From NCBI RefSeq assembly GCF_014651855.1, contig NZ_BMXR01000015.1, positions 53,755 through 117,754 of the forward strand: a stretch of 64,000 nucleotides of DNA, written 5' to 3'. Position numbers and translations under genes: made by a program. This document shows, piece after piece, positions 33,559 through 41,499 of this stretch (positions are counted from its first letter, which is position 1; each line of letters opens with the position of its first letter). The stretch is from Saccharospirillum salsuginis. Its GTDB lineage: Bacteria; Pseudomonadota; Gammaproteobacteria; Pseudomonadales; Natronospirillaceae. The notes under the pieces were generated by a model that made no database searches, had not been told where the DNA came from, and saw nothing but the letters and a program-made list of their open reading frames with translations.

Positions 33559-34722
33559 TCACCGAGTCTCGTTAAACAACTCCCGGCCGATCAGCATGCG
33601 GCGAATCTCACTGGTGCCGGCCCCGATTTCGTACAGCTTGGCGTCGCGCAACAGGCGTCCGGTCGGGTATTCGTTGATGTAGCCGTTACCGCCGAGAATC
33701 TGAATCGCATCCAGCGCTACCTGGGTCGCGTTTTCGGCGGCGTAGAGAATCGCGCCGGCGGCGTCCTTACGGGTGGTCTCGCCGCGGTCGCAGGCGGCAC
33801 CGACGGCGTAAACATAAGCGCGGCAGGCATTGAGCTTGGTGTACATGTCCGCGACCTTGCCCTGAATCATCTGGAACTCGCCAATCGGCTGGCCGAACTG
33901 CTCGCGCTCGTGCACGTAAGGCAACACGACATCGAGACAGGCCTGCATGATGCCGATCGGGCCGGCAGCGAGGACGGCGCGTTCGTAGTCGAGGCCGCTC
34001 ATCAGGATCTTCACGCCATCGCCTTCGTTGCCCATCACGTTCTCGGCCGGCACCTCGCAGTCCTCGAACACCAGTTCGCAGGTGTTGCTGCCGCGCATGC
34101 CGAGCTTGTCGAGCTTCTGGGCGGTGCTGAAGCCGGGGAAATCCTTCTCGATCAGAAAGGCGGTGATGCCGCGCTTGCCGCCGGCCGGGTCGGTTTTGGC
34201 GTAGACGACCAGGACATCGGCGTCCGGGCCGTTGGTGATCCACATTTTATTGCCGTTGAGGACGTACTTGTCGCCCTTTTTCTCGGCCTTCAACTTCATG
34301 CTCACCACGTCGGAACCGGCGCCGGGTTCGCTCATCGCCAGAGCGCCTATGTGCTCGCCACTCATCAGTTTGGGCAGGTATTTGGCCTTCTGGGCGTCGC
34401 TGCCGTTGCGGCGGATCTGGTTGACGCAGAGGTTGGAGTGGGCGCCGTAGCTCAGGCCAACGGAGGCGGAGGCGCGGCTGATTTCCTCCATGGCGATCAT
34501 ATGCGCCAGGTAGCCCATGCCGGTGCCACCCAGGTCTTCGTCCACGGTGATGCCGAGCAGGCCAAGGTCGCCAAACTGTTGCCAGAGTTCGTTGGGATAG
34601 GTGTTCTTTTCGTCGATCTCGGAAGCACGCGGGGCGATGGTCTTCTGCGCGAAGTCGTGCACGGTGTCACGCAGCAAGTCCAGGGTCTCGCCCAGACCGA
34701 AATTAAGGGTTGGATAGCTCAT
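33559..34722 (-). CDS. liuA: Isovaleryl-CoA dehydrogenase
   Basis: 387 residues. The catalytic glutamate lies in the helix position special to isovaleryl-CoA dehydrogenases: E247 in SGLDYERAVLAAGPIG. ALAMSEPGAGSDVVSMK, WITNGPDADVLVVYAKTDP and LGGNGYINEYPTGRLLRDAKLYEIGAGTSEIRR are further family blocks. It oxidises isovaleryl-CoA to 3-methylcrotonyl-CoA with FAD, passing electrons to ETF. First gene of the liu set; a perfect 26-bp palindrome lies 51 nt upstream of its ATG. Confidence 0.95.
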   Translation of the reverse strand: MSYPTLNFGLGETLDLLRDTVHDFAQKTIAPRASEIDEKNTYPNELWQQFGDLGLLGITVDEDLGGTGMGYLAHMIAMEEISRASASVGLSYGAHSNLCVNQIRRNGSDAQKAKYLPKLMSGEHIGALAMSEPGAGSDVVSMKLKAEKKGDKYVLNGNKMWITNGPDADVLVVYAKTDPAGGKRGITAFLIEKDFPGFSTAQKLDKLGMRGSNTCELVFEDCEVPAENVMGNEGDGVKILMSGLDYERAVLAAGPIGIMQACLDVVLPYVHEREQFGQPIGEFQMIQGKVADMYTKLNACRAYVYAVGAACDRGETTRKDAAGAILYAAENATQVALDAIQILGGNGYINEYPTGRLLRDAKLYEIGAGTSEIRRMLIGRELFNETR

Positions 34723-34773
34723 GTCGATGCCTGCCAGCGGGTTGTTGTCGTTGTATCACTGGGCGATCAGGCT

Positions 34774-34799
34774 AATTGACGTTAACGTTAACGTCAATT
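34774..34799. promoter_or_regulatory. Perfect 26-bp palindrome upstream of liuA (LiuR-type operator candidate)
   Basis: The half-site AATTGACGTTAAC is followed immediately by its exact complement, GTTAACGTCAATT. The core ACGTTAACGTTAACGT is the kind of site ascribed to LiuR, the MerR-family regulator of branched-chain amino acid genes in proteobacteria. No liuR gene is in this window. The rest of the 34723-35035 gap shows no other gene or clear signal. Confidence 0.65.
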
Positions 34800-35035
34800 T
34801 CATTCGAATCAAGCACAGAGTCAACTCAAGTTGACAGCAAGCCCCGGCTTTAGACGCCGTTCACATCTCGAACACCGTAGGCGGACACAGGTGCGCCTAC
34901 CGCGTGTTAAACACTGGTTTACACCCGGTAATGGGACTACGCTGATTTCAGCCCGACCCTGCGCCACCATTGGCTCTTAAGGATAGAGCGCCCATCCGGT
35001 GGCCAGTCTCGAATAGCCGTCGACTTGGAGGATCC

Positions 35036-36691
35036 ATGGACGACCTTACGAACTATCTGTTCACCAGCTCATTTATGCCACATGGCCAGTGCTACCTGTG
35101 GCGTCCCGACATGCTGGCGCTTCACGCCGGCTCCGACGCACTGATCGCCCTGGCGTACTTCTCCATTCCACTGGCGCTGGCCCAACTGTGGCGCAAACGC
35201 GGCGACCTGGCCTACGGCTGGATATTCAAGCTGTTCGCGGCTTTCATTCTCGCCTGTGGCGCCACTCACCTCTTCGGTATCTGGAACATCTGGAACGGCG
35301 ACTACTACATCGAGGGTATCGTCAAATTCATCACCGCCGCCATTTCGGTCACCACCGCCATCCTGATCTGGCCGCTATTGCCGCGCCTGCTGACGGTACC
35401 CAGCCCGGCTTTACTGGCCGAGCGCAATGAAGCCCTCAGCGCCGAGATGGACAAGCGCCGCTCCGTCGAGCAGGAATTGCGTCGGCTGTACGCCTCGCTC
35501 GAGCAAACAGTGGAGCACCGCACCGAGGAACTGCGTCAGGCCAAACAGGCCCTGGAATTGCAGATCCAGGCGTCGGAGCAGGTCAAACAACGGCTGCAGA
35601 GCATTTTCGAGTCCGCGCCGGACGGCATGATCGTCGTTAACCGGGACGGCACCATTCTTCAGGCCAACAGCACGGCGCACAGCATTTTCCGTTTCGACTA
35701 CGGTGAATTGACCGGCTGCACGGTGGAATCGCTGATCCCCAACGACAAGCGCGAACGCCACAAGGAGGATCGTTCCCAATATGTCGCCTCGCCGGTCAAA
35801 CGCATGATGGGCGATCGCAAGGACTTGTACGGCCTGTGCGCGGACGGCAGCACGGTGCCGGTGGAAATCGGCCTGAACCCGGTCAGCGGCAGCGAGGACG
35901 GTGAAGTGGTGGCGTCGATCGTCGACATCAGTCAACGCAAGGACTACGAACGCCGCATCGAACAGCGCACCGATGAACTGGAACGGTCGAACCGGGAACT
36001 CAAGGAATTCGCGTTTATCGCCTCGCACGATTTGCGCGAACCGCTGCGAAAGGTCATCTCGTTTTCGCGGCTCTTGTTGAGCAAGGATTACGGCGAATTC
36101 ACCGAGGAAGGGGAGACCTTCGCCCACTACGTGGTCGACGCCGCCGAACGCATGCGCGAACTGCTCGACAGCCTGCTGTCCTACAGCCGGGTCACCTCGC
36201 GCGGTGGCCAATTTGTAGAGACCGACCTGAACGAGATCGTCGGTGAAGTCCTGTCCGATCTGCAACTGACCATCGAAGAATGCGGCGCCCGGTTCGACCT
36301 CGCGCCCCTGGACCACCTGACGGTGGACCCGAGCCAGATACGGCAGTTATTGCAGAACATCCTCTCCAACAGCCTGAAGTATCGTCATCATGACAAGTCA
36401 CCCGAGATTCGTATCCAGGGGGAAGACCTGGGCCGCGACCGCTATCGCCTGATCATCGAAGACAACGGCGTTGGCTTCGACAATCAGTACGCCGAACAGA
36501 TCTTCGAGGTGTTCAAGCGGCTGCACGGCCGCGACCAATACCCCGGAACCGGAATGGGTCTGGCGATCTGCCGCAAGATCGTCGACCGACACAACGGGCA
36601 GATATACGCGCAAAGCGAGGCGGGTGAAGGCACCCGCTTCACGATCGAGCTGCCCAGACACCCCGTGCAGGAGACTGCTCATGAGTTCTGA
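35036..36691 (+). CDS. Sensor histidine kinase with ethylene-receptor-like N-terminal domain
   Basis: 551 residues from the ATG at 35036 (GGAGGATCC upstream). Residues about 30-115 form three membrane helices that closely match the ethylene-binding domain of plant ETR1: SDALIALAYFSIP and FILACGATHL. All six residues known to matter for copper/ethylene binding in ETR1 are present at the same spacing (D34, Y41, I44, P45, C74, H78 for D25, Y32, I35, P36, C65, H69). A coiled coil (about 120-180), a PAS domain (about 186-300), HisKA (FIASHDLREPLRKVISFSR, phospho-acceptor H331) and HATPase (N-box near 441, EDNGVGFD, GTGMGLAICRKIV) follow. It overlaps the next response regulator gene by 11 nt. The ligand in this organism is unknown. 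Confidence 0.92.
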   Translation: MDDLTNYLFTSSFMPHGQCYLWRPDMLALHAGSDALIALAYFSIPLALAQLWRKRGDLAYGWIFKLFAAFILACGATHLFGIWNIWNGDYYIEGIVKFITAAISVTTAILIWPLLPRLLTVPSPALLAERNEALSAEMDKRRSVEQELRRLYASLEQTVEHRTEELRQAKQALELQIQASEQVKQRLQSIFESAPDGMIVVNRDGTILQANSTAHSIFRFDYGELTGCTVESLIPNDKRERHKEDRSQYVASPVKRMMGDRKDLYGLCADGSTVPVEIGLNPVSGSEDGEVVASIVDISQRKDYERRIEQRTDELERSNRELKEFAFIASHDLREPLRKVISFSRLLLSKDYGEFTEEGETFAHYVVDAAERMRELLDSLLSYSRVTSRGGQFVETDLNEIVGEVLSDLQLTIEECGARFDLAPLDHLTVDPSQIRQLLQNILSNSLKYRHHDKSPEIRIQGEDLGRDRYRLIIEDNGVGFDNQYAEQIFEVFKRLHGRDQYPGTGMGLAICRKIVDRHNGQIYAQSEAGEGTRFTIELPRHPVQETAHEF

Positions 36692-37133
36692 CCCGATACC
36701 CACCCTGGTCGTGGTCGATGACGACCCCGAGGATTTGCTGCTGGTCAAAACAGCGGTGAAGCGAGCCGGCCTTCCACTGACCGTGGAAGCCATACACAAC
36801 GGCAATGACCTGATGACGTTTCTGACCGACCACCCGGAGCATTGGGACCCGATGCGTCCAACCATGATCATCCTGCTGGATCTGAACATGCCGGGAAAGG
36901 ACGGCCGCTCCTGCCTGCGCGAACTGAAAGCCCATCCGGCCTGGTCGTCCATCCCCATCGTGATTTTTTCCACGTCGGATTCACCCGAAGACATCCAGAA
37001 AAGCTATGAACTGCATGCCAATTCCTACATTTGCAAGCCGGACGATCTGACCCGGTTGGAACGCATTATCATCACCTTGTACCGGTACTGGTTTGGCGTC
37101 TCGCCCGTGTTAACGCAGGAATCCTCCGCATGA
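36681..37133 (+). CDS. Single-domain response regulator (Rcp1-like)
   Basis: 150 residues, one receiver domain. VVVDDDPEDLLLVKTA holds the acidic pair, D67 in MIILLDLNMPG is the phospho-acceptor, S and K119 (NSYICKPDD) complete the switch. The longer form with the HWDPMRPT loop and the C-terminal YRYWF matches Rcp1-type regulators that partner phytochrome-like kinases. Its ATG lies inside the 3' end of the kinase gene, and its stop overlaps the following GGDEF-EAL gene by 4 nt, so it is the likely direct phosphorylation target of the ethylene-receptor-like kinase. Confidence 0.92.
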   Translation: MSSDPIPTLVVVDDDPEDLLLVKTAVKRAGLPLTVEAIHNGNDLMTFLTDHPEHWDPMRPTMIILLDLNMPGKDGRSCLRELKAHPAWSSIPIVIFSTSDSPEDIQKSYELHANSYICKPDDLTRLERIIITLYRYWFGVSPVLTQESSA

Positions 37134-38851
37134 TAAAGCAGCCCATTAAAACCCTGATCGTGGAAGATGACCCGGCCGATTTCGTGCTGGTCAAACAGTC
37201 GCTGTTGAAAAGTGAACGCCACCGCTACCAGATCCGGCACATCGCCGAGTTTAGCGAGGCCTCGGAAGCCTTGTACGGGGACGACTACGATCTGGTCCTG
37301 CTCGATTATTTCCTGGGACACCATTCCGGGCTTGAACTGTTGCAACAAGCCCGCCAGTCCCAATTGAGCAAACCGATCATCGTGATGACAGGCAACAATT
37401 CGCCCGAGCTCGACGACATGCTGATGAAGGAAGGCGCCGCGGATTTTATTCCCAAGGATGAACTGTCGACCTCCCTGCTCGACCGCAGCATTCGCCACGC
37501 CATCGAACGCAAGGAGGCCGAGTTGGAAATCGCCGAACTGGTCCGGCGCGACCCGCTGACCGGCCTTGGCAACCGGAACATCTTCGAAGAGCACATGGAA
37601 CTGGCCATTGCCCGTGCCAAGCGCACCCGGTCAAAGTTGGCCGTGTTGTTCCTGGATCTGGACCGGTTCAAGGACATCAACGACAGCCTGGGGCATCACG
37701 TCGGCGACCTTCTGTTGACCCTGGTCGGCGAACGCCTGCGGCGGTCGGTACGCAAGAGCGACTTCGTCGCACGCATCGGCGGCGATGAGTTCACGGTATT
37801 GCTGGACAATGTGGAAGATTCCGAGAACGTCACGCGCATCGTCGAAAAGATCGCCCGGGAAATGCAACGGCCCGCGCCGGTCAGCAACACCACGCTCGAC
37901 ATCACCGTTAGCATCGGCGTCGCCATCTTCCCGGAAAACGGCGAATTGGCCATCGAGTTGATGCAAAAAGCCGACATGGCTCTGTACGAATCGAAGGCGC
38001 GCGGTGCCGGTAATTACCATTTCTTCACCGACCGCCTCCAGGCCCAGTTGATTCATGGTCTGGAAACGGAAAAGGAATTGCGCCACGCGTTGCGAAAACA
38101 GGAATTCGAACTCTATTACCAGCCGCAGATCGACCTGGAAACCGAAGCCATTGTCGGCCTGGAAGCCCTGATTCGATGGAACCGGCCGGACGGACAGGTG
38201 ATGTCGCCGGCGGTCTTCATTCCGGTCGCCGTTCGCAGCGGCCTGATCGTGCCCATGGGCCAGTGGGTGATCGAAGCCGCCTGCCAACAGATTCAATTAT
38301 GGGAGCGGGCCGGCATTCACATTCCTGTCTCGGTCAATGTCTCCCCCCGGCAATTGAAGTACCAGGGCTTTCTCGACCAGGTACTGCAATGCACTCGACA
38401 CTACCAGATTCGGCCCGGCATGCTGGAACTGGAACTGACCGAGGAAGCCTTGATCGAGAACGGTTTCAGTCACTCGGACACCCTGACCTCCCTGCGCAAG
38501 TCGGGTATTCGAATCGCCATCGACGACTTTGGCACCGGCTATTCCTCGATGCGGTACTTGCGCGAGTTCCCGCTCGACCGGATCAAGATCGACAAAAGTT
38601 TCGTCTCCGAAGACGGCGTCAAGGGTCTGCGGGAACCGGCCATCACCCATTCCATCATCTCACTGGCGCAGGGGTTGAACCTGACCGTGGTAGCCGAAGG
38701 CGTGGAAACGCGGGAACAAAAACGTCAACTCCAGCGTCAGAACTGCCGCGTCTGCCAGGGCTTTCTCTACTACAAACCCCTGCGTGTCGACGAGTTGGAG
38801 CCTATACTGCGTGAGCAGGGTATTTCCAACAAGAATAACGGGTCCCGATAG
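37130..38851 (+). CDS. Response regulator with GGDEF and EAL domains
   Basis: 573 residues from the ATG at 37130. Receiver domain at about 1-125 with D59 (DLVLLDYFLG). GGDEF domain at about 140-300 with intact G217-F221 (RIGGDEFTVLL), and EAL domain at about 320-565 with E345-L347 (GLEALIRWNRPDG), plus DDFGTGYSSMRYL. All catalytic residues look intact, so it could make and break cyclic di-GMP, with the receiver setting the balance. The operon suggests that the upstream kinase feeds into cyclic di-GMP control of motility or biofilm. Confidence 0.93.
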   Translation: MIKQPIKTLIVEDDPADFVLVKQSLLKSERHRYQIRHIAEFSEASEALYGDDYDLVLLDYFLGHHSGLELLQQARQSQLSKPIIVMTGNNSPELDDMLMKEGAADFIPKDELSTSLLDRSIRHAIERKEAELEIAELVRRDPLTGLGNRNIFEEHMELAIARAKRTRSKLAVLFLDLDRFKDINDSLGHHVGDLLLTLVGERLRRSVRKSDFVARIGGDEFTVLLDNVEDSENVTRIVEKIAREMQRPAPVSNTTLDITVSIGVAIFPENGELAIELMQKADMALYESKARGAGNYHFFTDRLQAQLIHGLETEKELRHALRKQEFELYYQPQIDLETEAIVGLEALIRWNRPDGQVMSPAVFIPVAVRSGLIVPMGQWVIEAACQQIQLWERAGIHIPVSVNVSPRQLKYQGFLDQVLQCTRHYQIRPGMLELELTEEALIENGFSHSDTLTSLRKSGIRIAIDDFGTGYSSMRYLREFPLDRIKIDKSFVSEDGVKGLREPAITHSIISLAQGLNLTVVAEGVETREQKRQLQRQNCRVCQGFLYYKPLRVDELEPILREQGISNKNNGSR

Positions 38852-38905
38852 CGACCGCCTTGTGCGCTGGAATTGCCCGCAAACGTAAACGGAGGACCCA
38901 GTCCG

Positions 38906-39367
38906 ATGAGTTCCGCCCGGAAGGCGTTCGTCCCGAGGACCATTCTGTTGCTGTCCGAGGATCCGACCGTCGCCGAACAAATCGAACAGGCGTTGGCGAC
39001 CTACTGTCTGTCCCATCACATCGAATGGCACACGGACATCGCCGCCTTCCAACAATCCCTGATTGGCGCCCGGCTGCAGGCGGGCTCGGCCGCCCATGTG
39101 GACCTGTTCATGGTCGCCCATACCGACAATGAGGAACGCACCCGGGAAACCCTGTTCGACCTGAAGCGGCTCAAGCGCTGGAAGCTCGTCCCCACGGTCG
39201 TTCTGTTGAAGCAATGCAACCCGGCCTTCGTTCGCACGCTTTACCATTTCGGTGCCAATACGGTGATTCGATACCCGCTGCATTTCGATGCCCTGCAGCA
39301 ACTCATCAACACCATGGACGCCTATTGGTTCGACACCGTCACCCTGCCCTACCCGGATGACGATTGA
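38906..39367 (+). CDS. Degenerate receiver-like protein
   Basis: 153 residues from the ATG at 38906 (GGAGG upstream). The order of strands and helices follows the Rcp1-like receiver encoded at 36681: TILLLSEDPTVAEQIEQAL, VDLFMVAHTDN, VPTVVLLKQCN, NTVIRYPLHFDAL, ending MDAYWF (YRYWF in the paralogue). The phospho-acceptor position is A71 and the conserved lysine is Y123, so it cannot be phosphorylated in the normal way. It probably acts by binding (for instance titrating the kinase or the GGDEF-EAL protein). It lies 54 nt after the GGDEF-EAL gene in the same direction. Confidence 0.7.
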   Translation: MSSARKAFVPRTILLLSEDPTVAEQIEQALATYCLSHHIEWHTDIAAFQQSLIGARLQAGSAAHVDLFMVAHTDNEERTRETLFDLKRLKRWKLVPTVVLLKQCNPAFVRTLYHFGANTVIRYPLHFDALQQLINTMDAYWFDTVTLPYPDDD

Positions 39368-39430
39368 TGGCTTCGGGCCGGGCCGATTTGTTGTAGAATC
39401 CCGGCAGACATGGATACAGGACTCTACACG

Positions 39431-39964
39431 ATGACCGTTTCGACCCTACCGAATACCCTGATTCGCGGCTTTCTCCTGGCCGTAGCCGCTCTGGCGTTGT
39501 CCGCCTGCGGCACCAATCCCACCATCGCGCCCTATGCCGGCGAAGAACAAGGCCTGGTCATCTTCGCGGCGGACATCAAAGTCCTCGGCGATACCGAACT
39601 GGAATACAACTACCTGTTCACGGTGGAAAACAAGGATACCGGCGAGACCCACCGCATGCGGATGCTGGTGGAAGAGAACAAGCCCTACGCCGTATTGGGC
39701 CGACTGCAGCCGGGCCAGTACCGTCTGACCCAGCGCGAGGACATCCGCCGCGACGCCCGGGGCATTCAACTGGCCGAGGCCGAGGGCGAATTTCGCGTCG
39801 AGGCCGGCAAGATCACCCTGCCCAAACTCATCGAAGTGGAAAAGAAGAAGTACACGCGCAAGGTCTGGGTGCGGAATCTGTCGAAAGAGGACGCCGAGCT
39901 GATCTACAACCTCGATATCGCCGTCGAGGACGAGTATCAGGGCTGGGCGTTGTTGACCGACTGA
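39431..39964 (+). CDS. Hypothetical lipoprotein
   Basis: 177 residues from the ATG at 39431 (CAGGA upstream; an ATG at 39410 is also possible). The signal peptide ends in a lipobox (ALALSACG), so the mature protein is membrane-anchored through its cysteine. The body is beta-rich (LEYNYLFTVENKDTGETHRMRM, GRLQPGQYRLTQRED), resembling a carboxypeptidase-regulatory or fibronectin-like fold. Not recognised further. It is a monocistronic gene between the signalling operon and a convergent DUF2244 gene. Confidence 0.75.
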   Translation: MTVSTLPNTLIRGFLLAVAALALSACGTNPTIAPYAGEEQGLVIFAADIKVLGDTELEYNYLFTVENKDTGETHRMRMLVEENKPYAVLGRLQPGQYRLTQREDIRRDARGIQLAEAEGEFRVEAGKITLPKLIEVEKKKYTRKVWVRNLSKEDAELIYNLDIAVEDEYQGWALLTD

Positions 39965-39984
39965 ACCCCGGTGGCCCGTGGCAT

Positions 39985-40479
39985 TCACGGGCTTAGCTGG
40001 CGCCGCTCGACCGTCAGCCCCGCGTGCTCCAGCGCCTGCACCAGCTCTGCCGTGTCCTGATGATTCAAAAACGGCGCCAGCGGCACCTCTTCGTCCCGAT
40101 GGCCGAGGTAAACCGCCGGCGGCGTCCACGGATGGCGCGGTACTTCCAGCCAAGCCCGGGTGTAGCGTCGCGGCCACTGCCAGCGCGTTTGGCGCCGGTA
40201 TATGCCCTTTTCAATCGTCAGAGTGTCGCCGTCCAGGCTGACCACCTCCTGCTGACGGCAACACAGGGCCGTGTAATAGAGCCCGACCGCCAGAGCGCCC
40301 AACTCCAACCCGACAAACGGCAACACCACCCAGGCCCCGGCCAGGATCATCCCGGTCACGATCAGCGCCGACAGCCCGCACAGCGAATACAGAATGCGCA
40401 GATTCCCGCGCCAGCTCAGCGACCGGTTCGGGGTCAGCCGCATTAACGTGCCGGTTTGTGTCGATTGAATGGAGACCAT
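39985..40479 (-). CDS. DUF2244 family membrane protein
   Basis: 164 residues from the ATG at 40477-40479 (MVSIQSTQTG); the frame continues upstream only through a repeat element. RLTPNRSLSWRGNLRILY, two adjacent membrane helices (LCGLSALIVTGMILAGAWVVLPFVGLELGALAVG in two parts) and WQWPRRYTRAWLEVPRHPW are the DUF2244 pattern. Relatives often lie near cytochrome c oxidase genes, but here the neighbours are unrelated. Function unknown. Confidence 0.82.
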   Translation of the reverse strand: MVSIQSTQTGTLMRLTPNRSLSWRGNLRILYSLCGLSALIVTGMILAGAWVVLPFVGLELGALAVGLYYTALCCRQQEVVSLDGDTLTIEKGIYRRQTRWQWPRRYTRAWLEVPRHPWTPPAVYLGHRDEEVPLAPFLNHQDTAELVQALEHAGLTVERRQLSP

Positions 40480-40518
40480 AGCCACCCAGTCCGGTTGTTC
40501 CTCGTGGTTGATTAAATT

Positions 40519-40629
40519 GTAGGGCAGAAGAGCGACAGCGTTATCTGCCGTTATTGTTCCAGGCACGATTTTATGAAGTGCTTCCGCTACGCAACGGCAG
40601 ATAACGCCCTTCAGGCTCTTCTGCCCTAC
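40519..40629. repeat. REPIN-like inverted pair, family 2
   Basis: GTAGGGCAGAAGAGC...TTATCTGCCG (40519-40550) faces CGGCAGATAACGCCC...TTCTGCCCTAC (40595-40629), with about 44 bp between. The left unit is identical to that at 33214-33245 while the spacer is unrelated. It lies 40 nt upstream of the DUF2244 ATG. Confidence 0.82.
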
Positions 40630-40749
40630 ACGGTAACCCCCCAACACAACGTAAAAATCCCCAAAATCCCAACCGGACCACTGAATTCCCCAGCCATTCA
40701 GGTATCATCCCAATGATATCCTGTATCATCCAATCGGTACCGCGCACCT

Positions 40750-41499
40750 ATGACCATGACACCCCCGCCCATCAAACCCCTTGGCATGATCCTGGTCCTG
40801 ACCGGCGTCCTGTTCTGGACCGTCGGCTGCGGCTCCGAATCCGATACCGTCGACTCCGACATCCAGGCCAAGGCCAACCAGCCGGCGGCGGTCGCCGAGC
40901 CAAGCCCGGCCGAACCGGACTCGACCGGGGAGTTGGCGTCGGACGCGGGCGCATCCGGCCTGTCGTCGGAGGAACTGGCGATCGAGCCGGACGCCACCAT
41001 CGAGCCGCTGGACGAAGAAGCCGCCGCCGACCAGGCCTTTCGGGAGTTGACCTGGGACGACCTGCTGCCGGCGGACTTCGACTTCAAAACCCTGCGCGAT
41101 AAAATCGATCTGGAAAGCTACGACATCGGCTCGTTGACCGACGAAGACCCCGAAGCCCAGCGCCTGTACGACGACCTGCAATCGGTGATGTCCGATGTAC
41201 CCATGGTCGTTGCCCTGGACGGGCTCGACGCCCAGGTGCCCGGCTTCCTGGTACCGTTGGAAATGGAAGCCGACGCTGTGAAGGAATTCTTCCTGGTGCC
41301 CTACTTCGGCGCCTGCATCCACTCGCCACCGCCGCCGGCCAACCAGATCGTGCACGTAGTGCTCGATGAAGCCGTCGCCTTCGACAACCTGTACGAACCC
41401 TACTGGGCGCGTGGCACCCTCGAGGTCACCCAGACGGAAACCCACCTGGGTACCGCCGGTTATCGCATGGTCAGCGCGAACATTCAGCCGTACGAGTAA
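40750..41499 (+). CDS. DUF3299 domain lipoprotein
   Basis: 249 residues. A membrane segment ends with a lipobox-like FWTVGCGS, followed by an acidic, Ala/Pro/Ser-rich linker (about 30-95). The C-terminal half is a DUF3299 domain: WDDLLPADFD, VALDGLDAQVPGFLVPLE and the signature FFLVPYFGACIHSPPPPANQ. Function not established; the conserved Cys/His motif may bind metal. Its 3' end overlaps the convergent ABC-F gene by 29 nt. Confidence 0.85.
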   Translation: MTMTPPPIKPLGMILVLTGVLFWTVGCGSESDTVDSDIQAKANQPAAVAEPSPAEPDSTGELASDAGASGLSSEELAIEPDATIEPLDEEAAADQAFRELTWDDLLPADFDFKTLRDKIDLESYDIGSLTDEDPEAQRLYDDLQSVMSDVPMVVALDGLDAQVPGFLVPLEMEADAVKEFFLVPYFGACIHSPPPPANQIVHVVLDEAVAFDNLYEPYWARGTLEVTQTETHLGTAGYRMVSANIQPYE

